A DNA stretch of 64,000 bases, from contig CAVTJA010000007.1 in assembly GCA_963735005.1 (NCBI GenBank), positions 1 through 64,000 of the forward strand, read 5' to 3'. A program made the position numbers and the translations under genes. The DNA is from WTKG01 sp963735005 (lineage in GTDB: Bacteria > Actinomycetota > Actinomycetes > Actinomycetales > Demequinaceae). This document shows, one piece after another, positions 16,142 through 24,507 of this stretch (the stretch's first letter is position 1; every line of letters starts with the position of its first letter). The notes below the pieces were generated by a model. It saw nothing but the letters and a program-made list of their open reading frames with translations, searched no databases and had not been told where the DNA came from.

Positions 16142-17587
16142 ATGACCACCACCACCAAGGTCGCGACGCTTGACGTCGACGACCGCGACGCGGCCGCCCG
16201 CCGGCGCGCGCCCGTCTGGCTCGCGATCGTCGCGGCCTCATTGCCGATGTTCATGGCAACGCTCGACAACCTCGTTGTCACGAACGCCCTGCCGGTCCTC
16301 CAGCGCGAGCTCAACGCGAGCATCGAGGACCTCCAGTGGTTCATCAACGCGTACACGCTCGCGTTCGCGAGTCTCATCCTGATGGCCGTCGCGCTCGGCG
16401 ACCGGTTCGGGCGCCGCCGCATCTTCGTGATCGGCGTCGGCGTCTTCACCGCCGCCTCCGCGCTGTGCGCCCTCGCCACCAGCCCCGAGCAACTCATCGC
16501 GGCGCGCACACTCCAGGGCCTTGGCGCAGCCGCACTTATGCCGCTGTCCCTGGCGATGCTCGCGGGCTCCGTACCCAAGAAGTTCCGCACCATGGCCATC
16601 GGCATCTGGGGCGGCGTCGCCGGGCTTGGCGTCGCGGCCGGCCCGCTGATCGGCGGAGCGGTCGTCGAGGGCCTGTCGTGGAACTGGATCTTCTGGCTCA
16701 ACGTGCCCGTCGGCATCATCGCCGTCCCGCTCATCTACCGCGCGCTGCTCGAGGCGCACGGCGACCGCGTCCGGCTGGACATCGTGGGCCTCGTGCTCGC
16801 GGCGACCGGCGTGTTCGGCCTCGTGTTCGGCATCGTCCGCGGAAACGTCGCGGGCTGGACCAGCGGGCAGGTGCTCGCGGGCCTCGTGGGCGGCGGGTTG
16901 CTGCTCGCCGCGTTCTTCGCGTGGGAGAGCCGCGTCAAGGACCCGCTGCTGCCGCTCAGCCTGTTCCGCGACCGCAGCTTCAGCGCCGCGAACGCGGTGG
17001 GCTTCACGTTCAGCCTCGGCATGTTCGGATCCGTGTTCATCCTGATCCAGTTCCTGCAGGTGGTGCAGGGCTACTCGCCGCTGCACGCAGGCGTGCTGAC
17101 GATGCCGTGGACCATGGCACCGCTGATCGTGGCGCCGCTCAGCGGGCTGATCGCGCCGCGCGTCGGCACCCGCCTGCTGATCGTGCTGGGGCTCAGCTTT
17201 CAGGCGATCGGCCTTGGATGGCTGGCGATCGTGATGGCGCCCGACACCGCGTACTCGGTGATGGTGCCCGCGTTCGTGTTCGCCGGCGTGGGCATGGGGC
17301 TCGTGTTCGCGCCGTCCGCGACCGCGGTGCTCGCCAACATGCGCGACGAGGACCACGCCAAGGCGTCAGGTACCAACTCGACCACCCGCGAGATCGGCGT
17401 CGCGCTTGGCGTCGCCATTCTCACAGCGGTGTTCATCGCCGCCGACGGCGACTTCACGCCTGACGCATACACAAGCGCGGCCATCCCGGCCATCTGGACC
17501 GGCGCCGGGTTCCTGGTGCTCGCGGTGTTCTTCGGGTCGCTGCTGCCCGCCGGCAAGGGCGGCACCCCTGGGGCGGCCGGCCACTAG
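16142..17587 (+). CDS. MFS transporter, DHA2 (14-TM EmrB/QacA) family
   Basis: A 481-residue membrane protein with about 14 hydrophobic segments. The first helix region MFMATLDNLVVTNALPVLQ, motif A GDRFGRRRIFVIG, and motif C-like GIWGGVAGLGVAAGPLIGG identify a proton-driven drug exporter of the DHA2 type. Start ATG 16142 follows GGGAGGG. It is controlled, by position, by the divergent TetR protein. The exported compound cannot be told from sequence. A strong bidirectional hairpin follows at 17608-17641. Confidence 0.9.
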   Translation: MTTTTKVATLDVDDRDAAARRRAPVWLAIVAASLPMFMATLDNLVVTNALPVLQRELNASIEDLQWFINAYTLAFASLILMAVALGDRFGRRRIFVIGVGVFTAASALCALATSPEQLIAARTLQGLGAAALMPLSLAMLAGSVPKKFRTMAIGIWGGVAGLGVAAGPLIGGAVVEGLSWNWIFWLNVPVGIIAVPLIYRALLEAHGDRVRLDIVGLVLAATGVFGLVFGIVRGNVAGWTSGQVLAGLVGGGLLLAAFFAWESRVKDPLLPLSLFRDRSFSAANAVGFTFSLGMFGSVFILIQFLQVVQGYSPLHAGVLTMPWTMAPLIVAPLSGLIAPRVGTRLLIVLGLSFQAIGLGWLAIVMAPDTAYSVMVPAFVFAGVGMGLVFAPSATAVLANMRDEDHAKASGTNSTTREIGVALGVAILTAVFIAADGDFTPDAYTSAAIPAIWTGAGFLVLAVFFGSLLPAGKGGTPGAAGH

Positions 17588-17607
17588 CCGCACCCCAAGG
17601 GACGACG

Positions 17608-17641
17608 CGCGGGGCGATCGGCGAGAGCCGAGCGCCCCGCG
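17608..17641. terminator. bidirectional intrinsic terminator-like hairpin
   Basis: Outer stem CGCGGGGCG/CGCCCCGCG (17608-17616, 17633-17641) and inner stem CGGC/GCCG around a GAGA tetraloop, with a 2x2 internal bulge. It lies between the convergent MFS and cupin genes and can serve both. Confidence 0.7.
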
Positions 17642-17648
17642 TGCGCGT

Positions 17649-18083
17649 TCAGTCAGACCACGGCATGGGCACGTCGGTGATGCGGCGCGAATCCGTCGGG
17701 ATCTTGTCGAGCTCCTGGCCACCGCCGCGGATGCACAGCCACGTCAGATTGCCCGGCGAGCTGGGCAGGCACCGCCACGTGCGCATCACGTCCTGGCTCA
17801 CGCGGATCGCCGTGCCGGCCTTGACCGGCACGACGTCGTCCCCCAGGCCCATCTCGCCCTCGCCCGCGAGGAACAGGTAGAGCTCCTCGATCACCGCGTG
17901 CGAGTGCCAGTAGCCGGCCTCCTCGCCCGGGACGAGCGAGTTCGCGGTCACGCCGATGAACTGCATCGGGATCTCGTGGTCCACGACGCGCCGGCCGTCG
18001 CGGGACTTCTCCGGCGTGAAGCCGCCAAAGTGGTCCCGCCAGGAGTCGAGCTCGCCGAGCTCAGTGATCTGGTAATCGCTCAT
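17649..18083 (-). CDS. cupin domain protein
   Basis: A 144-residue single-cupin protein. Metal-site pattern: YWHSHAVIEELYLFLAGEG (two histidines and a glutamate of cupin motif 1), then the second motif around VKAGTAIRVSQDVMRTWRCL, where the usual last histidine is replaced by R/W. The family includes isomerases, dioxygenases and mere binding proteins; no substrate can be named. Transcribed alone, ending at the shared terminator. Confidence 0.8.
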   Translation of the reverse strand: MSDYQITELGELDSWRDHFGGFTPEKSRDGRRVVDHEIPMQFIGVTANSLVPGEEAGYWHSHAVIEELYLFLAGEGEMGLGDDVVPVKAGTAIRVSQDVMRTWRCLPSSPGNLTWLCIRGGGQELDKIPTDSRRITDVPMPWSD

Positions 18084-18126
18084 GCCATTCCCCTTGTCTG
18101 GCCCTCCCGGGGCCGGTAGTTCGGGC

Positions 18127-18933
18127 TCACACCGTCAAGTCGAAAAGCTCCTCAAGCACTTGGGCAACGCCGTCGGCCGATGCCGCGGGCGCCTCGTGGG
18201 TCGCGGCCGCTTTGGTGGCAGGGTGGCCGTCGCCGACCGCGTAGGACGTGCCCGCCCACGCAAGCATCGGGATGTCGTTCGGGGCGTCGCCGAACGCGAC
18301 GACGTCGTCGGCGCCGAGCCCCATCGCGGCGGCATAGATCGCGAGCCGGGAAGCCTTCGAAACCCCCCACGGCGAGAACTCGAGAAGCGAGTCGTCGACC
18401 GCGCTGTGGGACGGCGCCACGATGCCCTCGAGCAGCGGCGTGACGATCGCGAGCATGGCGTCGGCGCCGCCGTGTCCGTCGGCGTGCGCAAGTATCTTGA
18501 GGGCGGCGCCGCTACGCACGGCGTCGAGCTCCTCGAAGGGCGCAACCTGGCGGGGCTCGAGGTCCGCCGAGTGGCGGCGCGCGTTGGGCTCAACCGACAT
18601 GCCGTCGGCCGCCTCGACGGCCAGCTTTACTCCCGGCAGTGCCGCTCGGAGCACCGCGGCGGCCTCGAGGAGCGCGGCCTCGGACACCGTGATCTGCTCG
18701 CCCACCGACTTGCTCGCGAGATCCATCACGGCAGCGCCGTTCGCGATGATCGCCTGGCCGTCGTCGCCCATCACGTCGATAACCACGCCCATCCAACGCG
18801 GCGGCCGCGCCGTGACCAGCACAAACGGCACCCCGGACTCGGCGAGGGCCCGGAAGGTGCGTACGGTTCGCTCGGAAATCGCGCCGCCGTGGGGAAGGAT
18901 CGTGCCGTCGATATCGGTGGCTACGAGCTTCAC
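18127..18933 (-). CDS. HAD-family hydrolase, Cof-type sugar/nucleotide phosphatase
   Basis: A 268-residue HAD phosphatase of the Cof class with a C2 cap. Motif I is ATDIDGTIL with nucleophile D7 and acid D9; motif II VTAR (near 38-43); motif III lysine in PWGVSKASRL; motif IV FGDAPNDIPMLAWAG. Such enzymes dephosphorylate sugar phosphates, flavin or PLP; specificity is set by the cap and cannot be read here. It ends 43 bases from the start of the cupin gene on the same strand. Confidence 0.85.
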   Translation of the reverse strand: MKLVATDIDGTILPHGGAISERTVRTFRALAESGVPFVLVTARPPRWMGVVIDVMGDDGQAIIANGAAVMDLASKSVGEQITVSEAALLEAAAVLRAALPGVKLAVEAADGMSVEPNARRHSADLEPRQVAPFEELDAVRSGAALKILAHADGHGGADAMLAIVTPLLEGIVAPSHSAVDDSLLEFSPWGVSKASRLAIYAAAMGLGADDVVAFGDAPNDIPMLAWAGTSYAVGDGHPATKAAATHEAPAASADGVAQVLEELFDLTV

Positions 18934-18942
18934 CCCCTCAGG

Positions 18943-19665
18943 CTACTGCCGCGTGCCGCTCGCTGTGTCCTCGGCCAGTCTGACTGGCGGCAACTCCGAA
19001 AACAGCTTGCTCGCCTTGAGCCCGTGAGCACGCAGTCCGTCGCGCAGCCGCTCGTATGCCGCCTCGTCGAATTCGGCCTGGTACAGGAACGGCACATGCG
19101 TCGTGGGATCAGCCGCAGGCGTGAGCATCACCTTGAATCGCCCTCGGACGGAGCTGCCTTTGCCCTGGCCCAGAATCTCCGTCACCTCCACCCGGTCGCC
19201 AACGCTCAACGTCGCGTCCTTGAAGCCCCGGAATCCCGAACACACCGTTACGGTCTCGGCATCAGGGAACTTGGCTTTCAGCGCAGGTAGGAGCCCACGC
19301 GCAGCCCGAATCTTTGCGCGGTAGCCGCCCACGATGATCATCACGCCGCCCATGACGAACGGAAGGCCAATCAACGACACTCCCAGACCGAGCCACAAAC
19401 CCTCTTTCACGAATTGTTGCCTCACCATCGCGGCGGGAATCGCGATGAACAATGCGCCAAACAGGAGCGGCATCAACCATGTCCACAACGCCTGTCGCCG
19501 ACGGGGCTGATAGAGGACCACCCCAGGCTTGCTCTTGCGGCCCGCGGGCGACGCGGCGGAAGAGAACGACACCTGGCCAGCGGCGGCGTGCGGAGAGGAC
19601 GCCGTCATCGGGACGTCATAGGGGCGATCGCCGTCAAGGAACGGGTGGAATTCGCTATCGGACAC
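18943..19665 (-). CDS. hypothetical protein with two membrane segments
   Basis: A 240-residue protein: a polar N-terminus of about 55 residues, two adjacent membrane helices (WTWLMPLLFGALFIAIPAAM, LWLGLGVSLIGLPFVMGGVM), and a cytosolic domain of about 120 residues including a compact beta-rich part (ATLSVGDRVEVTEILG, RGRFKVMLTPA). I do not recognise it. It lies just upstream of the HAD gene on the same strand. Confidence 0.6.
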   Translation of the reverse strand: MSDSEFHPFLDGDRPYDVPMTASSPHAAAGQVSFSSAASPAGRKSKPGVVLYQPRRRQALWTWLMPLLFGALFIAIPAAMVRQQFVKEGLWLGLGVSLIGLPFVMGGVMIIVGGYRAKIRAARGLLPALKAKFPDAETVTVCSGFRGFKDATLSVGDRVEVTEILGQGKGSSVRGRFKVMLTPAADPTTHVPFLYQAEFDEAAYERLRDGLRAHGLKASKLFSELPPVRLAEDTASGTRQ

Positions 19666-19696
19666 AACTCCAACTTAGTGGGTCCGATGCGCTCGA

Positions 19697-19725
19697 CGAG
19701 GTCGCGCTCGCGTGCCGCGACCTCG
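19697..19725. promoter_or_regulatory. 10-bp inverted repeat between divergent genes
   Basis: CGAGGTCGCG (19697-19706) and CGCGACCTCG (19716-19725) around nine bases, in the 213-base gap between the gene ending its 5' side at 19665 (minus) and the permease at 19879 (plus). It could be an operator or a leader hairpin of the permease message. Confidence 0.35.
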
Positions 19726-19878
19726 AGGCCGGACACGTCGCGGGAAGCTGGTGGTCACGCCCTAGCGGCGGCGGTGAACCGGACCCGCTGCGGGCGCGAG
19801 TAGCCTGGATGACGGTGGCTGGCAGGCTCCGGGCGCCCCGCGTCCGCACCCTGCGACCGCGGCCAGCGGAAGGCGACG

Positions 19879-21279
19879 ATGCACACAGTCGGTTCACCGA
19901 AGCTTCGCGGCCCCGCTTGGCTCCACAGCCGCGTCCTGCTGCTCATCGCCTTCGCGTTTTCCGTCATGGCGGACCCCGTATCGTCGGTCGCGTACGCGAT
20001 CGAGGCCGCGCTGCACGCGCTACACGGCAACCTCGCGCTACTGTTCCCCGCGATGGCGCTGGTGATCGGCGTGGTTGGTCTCGTGGTCGCGAGCTACCAC
20101 CAGCTCGTCGCGCGCTTCCCCGAGGGCGGCGGTGCGGCGGCGGCCACAGGGCGCGCGTTCGGCGAAGGCTTCTCGTTCATCCCCATGGGCGCGCTCATCG
20201 TTGACTTCGTGCTGACGATCGCGATCTCCGTGTCCGCGGGTGCGTCGGCAATCATCTCCTACGCACCGAGCCTCGCGCCGATGCGGCTCGGGCTGGCACT
20301 CGGCCTGCTCGTGATCGTCGCCGGGCTGATGTGGTTCGGCCACCTTGGGCGCGCGTTCTTCGCGCTCCTCACGATCGCGTTCATCGTGATCGCGTTCATG
20401 GTGCTGGTGCTCGGCATCAACGTGCTGCCCACGCCCGTCGAGCCGGTCCAGCCGCTGCACGGCGCCCCGATCGCGGTGCTGCTCGCGTTCCCGGTGGCCA
20501 TGGCGCTCGCCACGGGAGTGGAGGCGCCGTCGTCGGCCATTGCCCAGCTTGGCCAGCTCAACGACGCGGGGCGGCGCACGTTCGGCCGGTGGGCGCTGTG
20601 GCTGACGCTCGGGATCGTGGGTACCCTCACGCTGGCCATCGCGGCCGCTGCGGTGCGGCTAGGCGTCGGGCTACCCCCCGAGGAGTCAACGCTGGTAGCC
20701 GAGCTCGCGCGGGCGGACGGATCCCCAGGCGTGTTTGCCGCATTCCAGGCCGCGACCGCGCTGCTGCTGCTGTCGGCCGCGAGCTCATCGTTCCAGGCCG
20801 GGCCCGGCCTGCTCAAGGCGCTCGCCCGCCACACCAACCCCGGCGCCGCCAACCACGGCGTGCTCCCCAGCTTCCTCGGCCAGGTCAACGCGCACCACGT
20901 GCCGTTCATCGGCGTGCTGGTGTTCCTTGGGCTGTCCGGCGCGGTGGTCGCGGCCGCCGAGGGCGAGGAGCAACACCTTGTGCTGTTCTACGCCGTTGCC
21001 GTGTTCGTGAGCTTCCTCGCGGGACTCGCCGCGATGGCCACCTTCGCGCGCCGCGAGCGCAAGCCGTGGTGGATGGCGCTTAACTGCCTCGCCGCGGTCG
21101 CAGTCGCTTTCACACTGGCGATGAACGTGGTGCGGCCCGACGCGATTGTGTCGCTCGCATGCACAGCGCTGTTGGGCGGCGGGCTGTACTGGGCGTGGGT
21201 GCGAGCGGGCAGGCCGCGCGGCACGTCTCACGCGGTGGCCGAAGCCGAGGCCGACGAGGCGGACGGCGACGAAGGCTAG
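19879..21279 (+). CDS. APC-superfamily amino acid permease
   Basis: A 466-residue protein with about 12 membrane helices. The N-terminal helix 1 has the unwound segment FSVMADPVSSVAYAIEAAL, followed by LVVASYHQLVARFPEGGGAA, as in APC transporters of the amino acid/polyamine type. The C-terminal tail is acidic (EAEADEADGDEG). A proton-coupled amino acid uptake role is likely; the substrate is not determined. No regulator is adjacent. Confidence 0.85.
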   Translation: MHTVGSPKLRGPAWLHSRVLLLIAFAFSVMADPVSSVAYAIEAALHALHGNLALLFPAMALVIGVVGLVVASYHQLVARFPEGGGAAAATGRAFGEGFSFIPMGALIVDFVLTIAISVSAGASAIISYAPSLAPMRLGLALGLLVIVAGLMWFGHLGRAFFALLTIAFIVIAFMVLVLGINVLPTPVEPVQPLHGAPIAVLLAFPVAMALATGVEAPSSAIAQLGQLNDAGRRTFGRWALWLTLGIVGTLTLAIAAAAVRLGVGLPPEESTLVAELARADGSPGVFAAFQAATALLLLSAASSSFQAGPGLLKALARHTNPGAANHGVLPSFLGQVNAHHVPFIGVLVFLGLSGAVVAAAEGEEQHLVLFYAVAVFVSFLAGLAAMATFARRERKPWWMALNCLAAVAVAFTLAMNVVRPDAIVSLACTALLGGGLYWAWVRAGRPRGTSHAVAEAEADEADGDEG

Positions 21280-21291
21280 GCCCGCCAGCGG

Positions 21292-21732
21292 CTAGGCCGC
21301 GGCCAGGATGTCGACGACGAACACGAGCGTCGAGTGCGGCGGGATCACACCCATGTCCGCGGCGCCGTAGCCCTTCTCCGGGGGGACCACCAGTAGCACC
21401 TGAGAGCCCACCGGCTGGCCCACCAGGCCGTCCACCCAGCCGTCGATGAGCGAGCCGCGCGCGATGACGAACGTGATTGCCTCTGCGCGCCGCCAGGACG
21501 AGTCGAACGGCGCGCCGTCCCACAGCCACCCCGAATAGTGCACCGTGATGGAGTCGCCGTCGGCGACGGGTGCGCCGTCCCCAGCGATCAGCGGCTGCAC
21601 CACCAGGCCGTCGGGCTTGGTGGAGTTGGCGAAGTCGATCGAGGGCGCGCCGTTGGCGGCAAGCTCGATGGTGGGCAGTCCTGCGGCGGGGGCGACGGGC
21701 TCGCCCTGGGCGCGGTTCAGAGAAGGAGTCAC
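21292..21732 (-). CDS. FKBP-type peptidyl-prolyl cis-trans isomerase (cytoplasmic)
   Basis: A 146-residue protein with one FKBP domain: GDSITVHYSGWLWDGAPFDS, then LIDGWVDGLVGQPVGSQVLL and VVPPEKGYGAADMGVIPPHS TLVFVVDIL. It has no signal peptide or lipobox, so it acts in the cytoplasm. Its domain is strikingly close to the second domain of the lipoprotein at 22792-23730 (shared PVGSQVLLVVPPE and STLVFVVDILAA), pointing to a local duplication. Confidence 0.85.
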   Translation of the reverse strand: MTPSLNRAQGEPVAPAAGLPTIELAANGAPSIDFANSTKPDGLVVQPLIAGDGAPVADGDSITVHYSGWLWDGAPFDSSWRRAEAITFVIARGSLIDGWVDGLVGQPVGSQVLLVVPPEKGYGAADMGVIPPHSTLVFVVDILAAA

Positions 21733-21741
21733 GTTGTTACC

Positions 21742-22239
21742 CTATCCGCGCGGGTGGTACGGGTAAGTCACGTCGCACACGTGCACGTCCGGATTCGCTA
21801 CCAGGACGTCGTCGACGTAGACCTCGCGGCACGGCATGTCCTCGCGGATCTCGCCGTGATCGCGCACCCAGCCGGCGACGGCGTGGTACGGCTCGAGGAC
21901 TTCTGGGTACTCGAGCATCCGCTTGGGGATCTCGAGGTAGGCCTCGTCGTGGGCGGGATCCGTCCGCACCTGGATGTCGCCTTCCGGGATCGCGTCACCC
22001 GCGACCACAATGCACGCCTCGACGAGGGAACCCTTCTCGGCCGAGACCTCGCCGTGGTAGATGCAGTAGGTGGGCCATTCCGGGGTCGTGTCGAGCGGGC
22101 GCAAGTGGGGATTCCTTGACACGTACTCAAACAACTCGACAAAGCTGTCCACGATGAACTGGACGAGTTCGGACTGGCGCACCACTTTGCCGATGAGGGC
22201 GAGCTGACGCTCCGGAACCGAGCGCGACTTGACGTCCAT
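21742..22239 (-). CDS. GyrI-like small-molecule-binding protein
   Basis: A 165-residue protein of the GyrI-like/AraC effector-binding type: CIYHGEVSAEKGSLVEACIV, DPAHDEAYLEIPKRMLEYPE, HGEIREDMPCREVYVD and a C-terminal DVTYPYHP. There is no DNA-binding domain. ATG at 22239 is preferred because AGGAGGGGA precedes it; an in-frame ATG at 22281 has none. It is nine bases upstream of the FKBP gene, likely one transcript. A tail fragment of a paralog lies at 15357-15410. Confidence 0.75.
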   Translation of the reverse strand: MDVKSRSVPERQLALIGKVVRQSELVQFIVDSFVELFEYVSRNPHLRPLDTTPEWPTYCIYHGEVSAEKGSLVEACIVVAGDAIPEGDIQVRTDPAHDEAYLEIPKRMLEYPEVLEPYHAVAGWVRDHGEIREDMPCREVYVDDVLVANPDVHVCDVTYPYHPRG

Positions 22240-22413
22240 TCCCCTCCTGCATGATCGCGAAACCGCGAGAGCCTCCAACACTCATCACACTAGTGGTGCG
22301 CGTTGTGTGGAAACCAGTTCCCGCGACGCCTAAGCGTCCGCGAGCACACCTCGTTCGATCCGCGCATCAATAACTCGCGGGAAGTTGTGGCGCGGCCGCA
22401 GCGTTGCGAGGGC

Positions 22414-22779
22414 ATGACTACCGCCTATTACATCGCCGCGGGCTTCCTCGCCGTGGGTACCCTCGGGCCCGCCATTTTGAAATTCGCCCGCCCGAAGGCC
22501 AGGCTCTTCGAGTCCGGGCAGAAGTGGACGGAGGACTTCTCCCAGCGCGCGATTTATGGCATCGCCGCGGCTGAGGCCGCCGCCGCCATCGGACTGTTCG
22601 TGCCTCCGCTCACGGGGATCGCGCCCATCGTCGCGCCTGTCGCCGCTCTCGGAGTAGTGGTCCTTCAGACGCTCGCTGCGCGCGCGCATGCTCGACGCCA
22701 CGAACAGATCACGCCGAACGTGGTGCTCGCCGTCCTCGCGGTCGCCGTCGCCACGCTCGGGTTTCTCGCCTTCGCGTAG
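22414..22779 (+). CDS. DoxX-like small membrane protein
   Basis: A 121-residue protein with four hydrophobic segments (AYYIAAGFLAVGTLGPAILK, YGIAAAEAAAAIGLFV, APIVAPVAALGVVVLQTL, PNVVLAVLAVAVATLGFLAF), the size and layout of DoxX/DUF4870-like proteins. ATG at 22414 follows GAGG closely. Function unknown. It is a lone plus-strand gene between two minus-strand FKBP genes. Confidence 0.65.
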   Translation: MTTAYYIAAGFLAVGTLGPAILKFARPKARLFESGQKWTEDFSQRAIYGIAAAEAAAAIGLFVPPLTGIAPIVAPVAALGVVVLQTLAARAHARRHEQITPNVVLAVLAVAVATLGFLAFA

Positions 22780-22791
22780 GCGCCCCCGCGG

Positions 22792-23730
22792 CTAAGAAGC
22801 CGCGAGGATGTCCACCACGAACACGAGCGTGGATCCCGGGGGGATGCCGTCCTTGTCCTGGTCGCCATAGCCGAACTCCGGCGGGACCACCAAGAGCACC
22901 TGGCTGCCGACCGGCACGCCTGCGAGGCCCTGGGTCCAGCCGTCGATCAGCTTGCCCGGACCGAACGAGAAACTGGCGGGCTTGCCGCGATCCCAGGACG
23001 AGTCGAACTGGGTGCCGTCCCACAGGATGCCCGTGTAGTTCACGGTCAGTGTCTGGCCGTCCGCGACCGGCTTGCCGTCGCCCTTGATGAGCAGCTGAGA
23101 CACGAGTTCCGTCGGCTTCTCCACCCCGGTGAGGTCGATGGTCGGCTTGCCGGTGTCGTCGAGCGTCACCTTCGGCAGGCCCTCGACGGGCGGAACCGGC
23201 GTGCCCTGGGCGCGGTCCGCGACGGTGTAGGCGTCGGAGACCGTCGTAGCAAGCAGAATCGTGGGGTAGACGCCGTTCTCGTCTGGGTCCGAGCTGAAGT
23301 CGAGCGTCGCGAAGATCACCTGCGCGCCTACGTGCGTGCCCTGGAGAATCGAGAACAGCGTCGGCGTCGCCTGCTCCTTGACGAAGTCAACCGTCTCGGG
23401 CGTGCCGAGCTCGTACGTCGAGCCAAGGCGCATAGCGTCGCTGCCGCTGTAGATGACGTAGTCGAGCGCGACCTTCTGGCCTTCCTCGAGTGCCGCGCCG
23501 TCGCCGTCCTTCACGAGCCGCGCGCCGTCACTCGTCACCGCGATCGATCCGTCCCACGTCAGGGTCGGGCGACCGTCGGCGTCCGTGCCCCAGGTGACGC
23601 CGTCGAGCGAGGCCGCGTCGAGACCCGCAGTGGGGGACACGTCGGGAACCACGGGCGCAGGGTCCGAGGAGCAGGCGGCAAGGGCAAGTACAGCGGCGGC
23701 CGCGATGGCGGCGAGGCGAGTCTTCAGCAC
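22792..23730 (-). CDS. FKBP-type peptidyl-prolyl isomerase lipoprotein, two domains
   Basis: A 312-residue lipoprotein: signal MLKTRLAAIAAAAVLALAAC with the lipobox cysteine C20, then two FKBP-like domains. The first (about 80-180) is degenerate and lacks several pocket residues; the second (about 210-312) is canonical, with VNYTGILWDGTQFDSS, LIDGWTQGLAGVPVGSQ and PPEFGYGDQDKDGIPPGSTL. It would assist folding of exported proteins on the outer face of the membrane. The second domain is a near relative of the cytoplasmic FKBP at 21292. Confidence 0.9.
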   Translation of the reverse strand: MLKTRLAAIAAAAVLALAACSSDPAPVVPDVSPTAGLDAASLDGVTWGTDADGRPTLTWDGSIAVTSDGARLVKDGDGAALEEGQKVALDYVIYSGSDAMRLGSTYELGTPETVDFVKEQATPTLFSILQGTHVGAQVIFATLDFSSDPDENGVYPTILLATTVSDAYTVADRAQGTPVPPVEGLPKVTLDDTGKPTIDLTGVEKPTELVSQLLIKGDGKPVADGQTLTVNYTGILWDGTQFDSSWDRGKPASFSFGPGKLIDGWTQGLAGVPVGSQVLLVVPPEFGYGDQDKDGIPPGSTLVFVVDILAAS

Positions 23731-23865
23731 GTGATTTCCTAAACGTCAGTGAGGGTGTCAAGTGTGTCACGGCGCGGGGGGTATGCGCGCAACCAGGACA
23801 CGAGACAAACGAGCCCGGGGCCGCAATCGTGCCCGAAACGGCCTCGATTTGCAGACTGGTCGCTT

Positions 23866-23881
23866 GTTCAGTAACCTGAAC
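23866..23881 (+). promoter_or_regulatory. palindrome GTTCAGTAACCTGAAC before tetR
   Basis: GTTCAG and CTGAAC around TAAC, ending two bases ahead of the TetR-gene ATG at 23884. The lack of a ribosome-binding site suggests a leaderless message, so the site would overlap the promoter start. It is a likely autoregulatory operator for this TetR protein. Confidence 0.55.
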
Positions 23882-23883
23882 GC

Positions 23884-24507
23884 ATGGTCAGCCCTCAAGA
23901 TCAGACAGCGCGAGCGAAGATTCGCGACTGCGCGCTCACGCTCTTCGCCGAGCGCGGGCCCGACGTCGTGACGGTCCGCGACATCGCGGCGTGCGCCGGC
24001 ATCTCGCCTGCGCTCGTGCTCCACCACTTCGGCTCGAAGCAAGGCCTGCGGGAAGAGGTCGACGCCTACGTGGCAGGCATCTTCGACGGCATGCTCGACG
24101 CGACGTTTGGCGAGGTCCCCGGTATGCAGGAGGGCGCCGGCCAGGCGGCGAGCAGCTTCGCCGAACTGCTGCTGATGCACCTTCCGCCGGACTCGCCCGT
24201 GCCGTCGTACGTCCGCCGGCTCATCCTCAACGGAGACCCCGTCGGCCACAAGCTGTTCAGGCAATGGTTCGAGATGAGCAAGCAAATGTCGGCCCAAATG
24301 GTCGCCGCCGGAATCATGCGCGAAAGCGCCGACCCCGACGTGCGCGCCGCCTTCCTGATGATCAACGACCTCGCCATGGTCCTGCTTCACGAACACCTCG
24401 CCGAGGTACTCGGCGTTGACCCCCTCAGCCCCGAAGGTATCCAGCGCTGGACGATCGACGTCGTCACCGCGTACGCCCGGGGCATCCTGCGATTGGAGTC
24501 CGAATGA
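23884..24507 (+). CDS. TetR family transcriptional regulator of the ABC operon
   Basis: A 207-residue TetR protein with helix-turn-helix at about 10-55 (ARAKIRDCALTLFAERGPDV, TVRDIAACAGISPALVLHHF, GSKQGLREEV). The C-terminal domain resembles the C-terminal region of actinobacterial TetR proteins that precede MacB-like exporters. It is first in an operon: its TGA overlaps the ATG of the ABC ATPase (ATGA), so the regulator is made together with the transporter. Negative autoregulation through the palindrome at 23866-23881 is inferred. Confidence 0.85.
   Translation: MVSPQDQTARAKIRDCALTLFAERGPDVVTVRDIAACAGISPALVLHHFGSKQGLREEVDAYVAGIFDGMLDATFGEVPGMQEGAGQAASSFAELLLMHLPPDSPVPSYVRRLILNGDPVGHKLFRQWFEMSKQMSAQMVAAGIMRESADPDVRAAFLMINDLAMVLLHEHLAEVLGVDPLSPEGIQRWTIDVVTAYARGILRLESE

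Noticed and set aside
16238..17356. 372-codon minus-strand frame inside the MFS gene
   Set aside because: His/Arg/Glu-rich shadow; the plus strand has intact MFS motifs.
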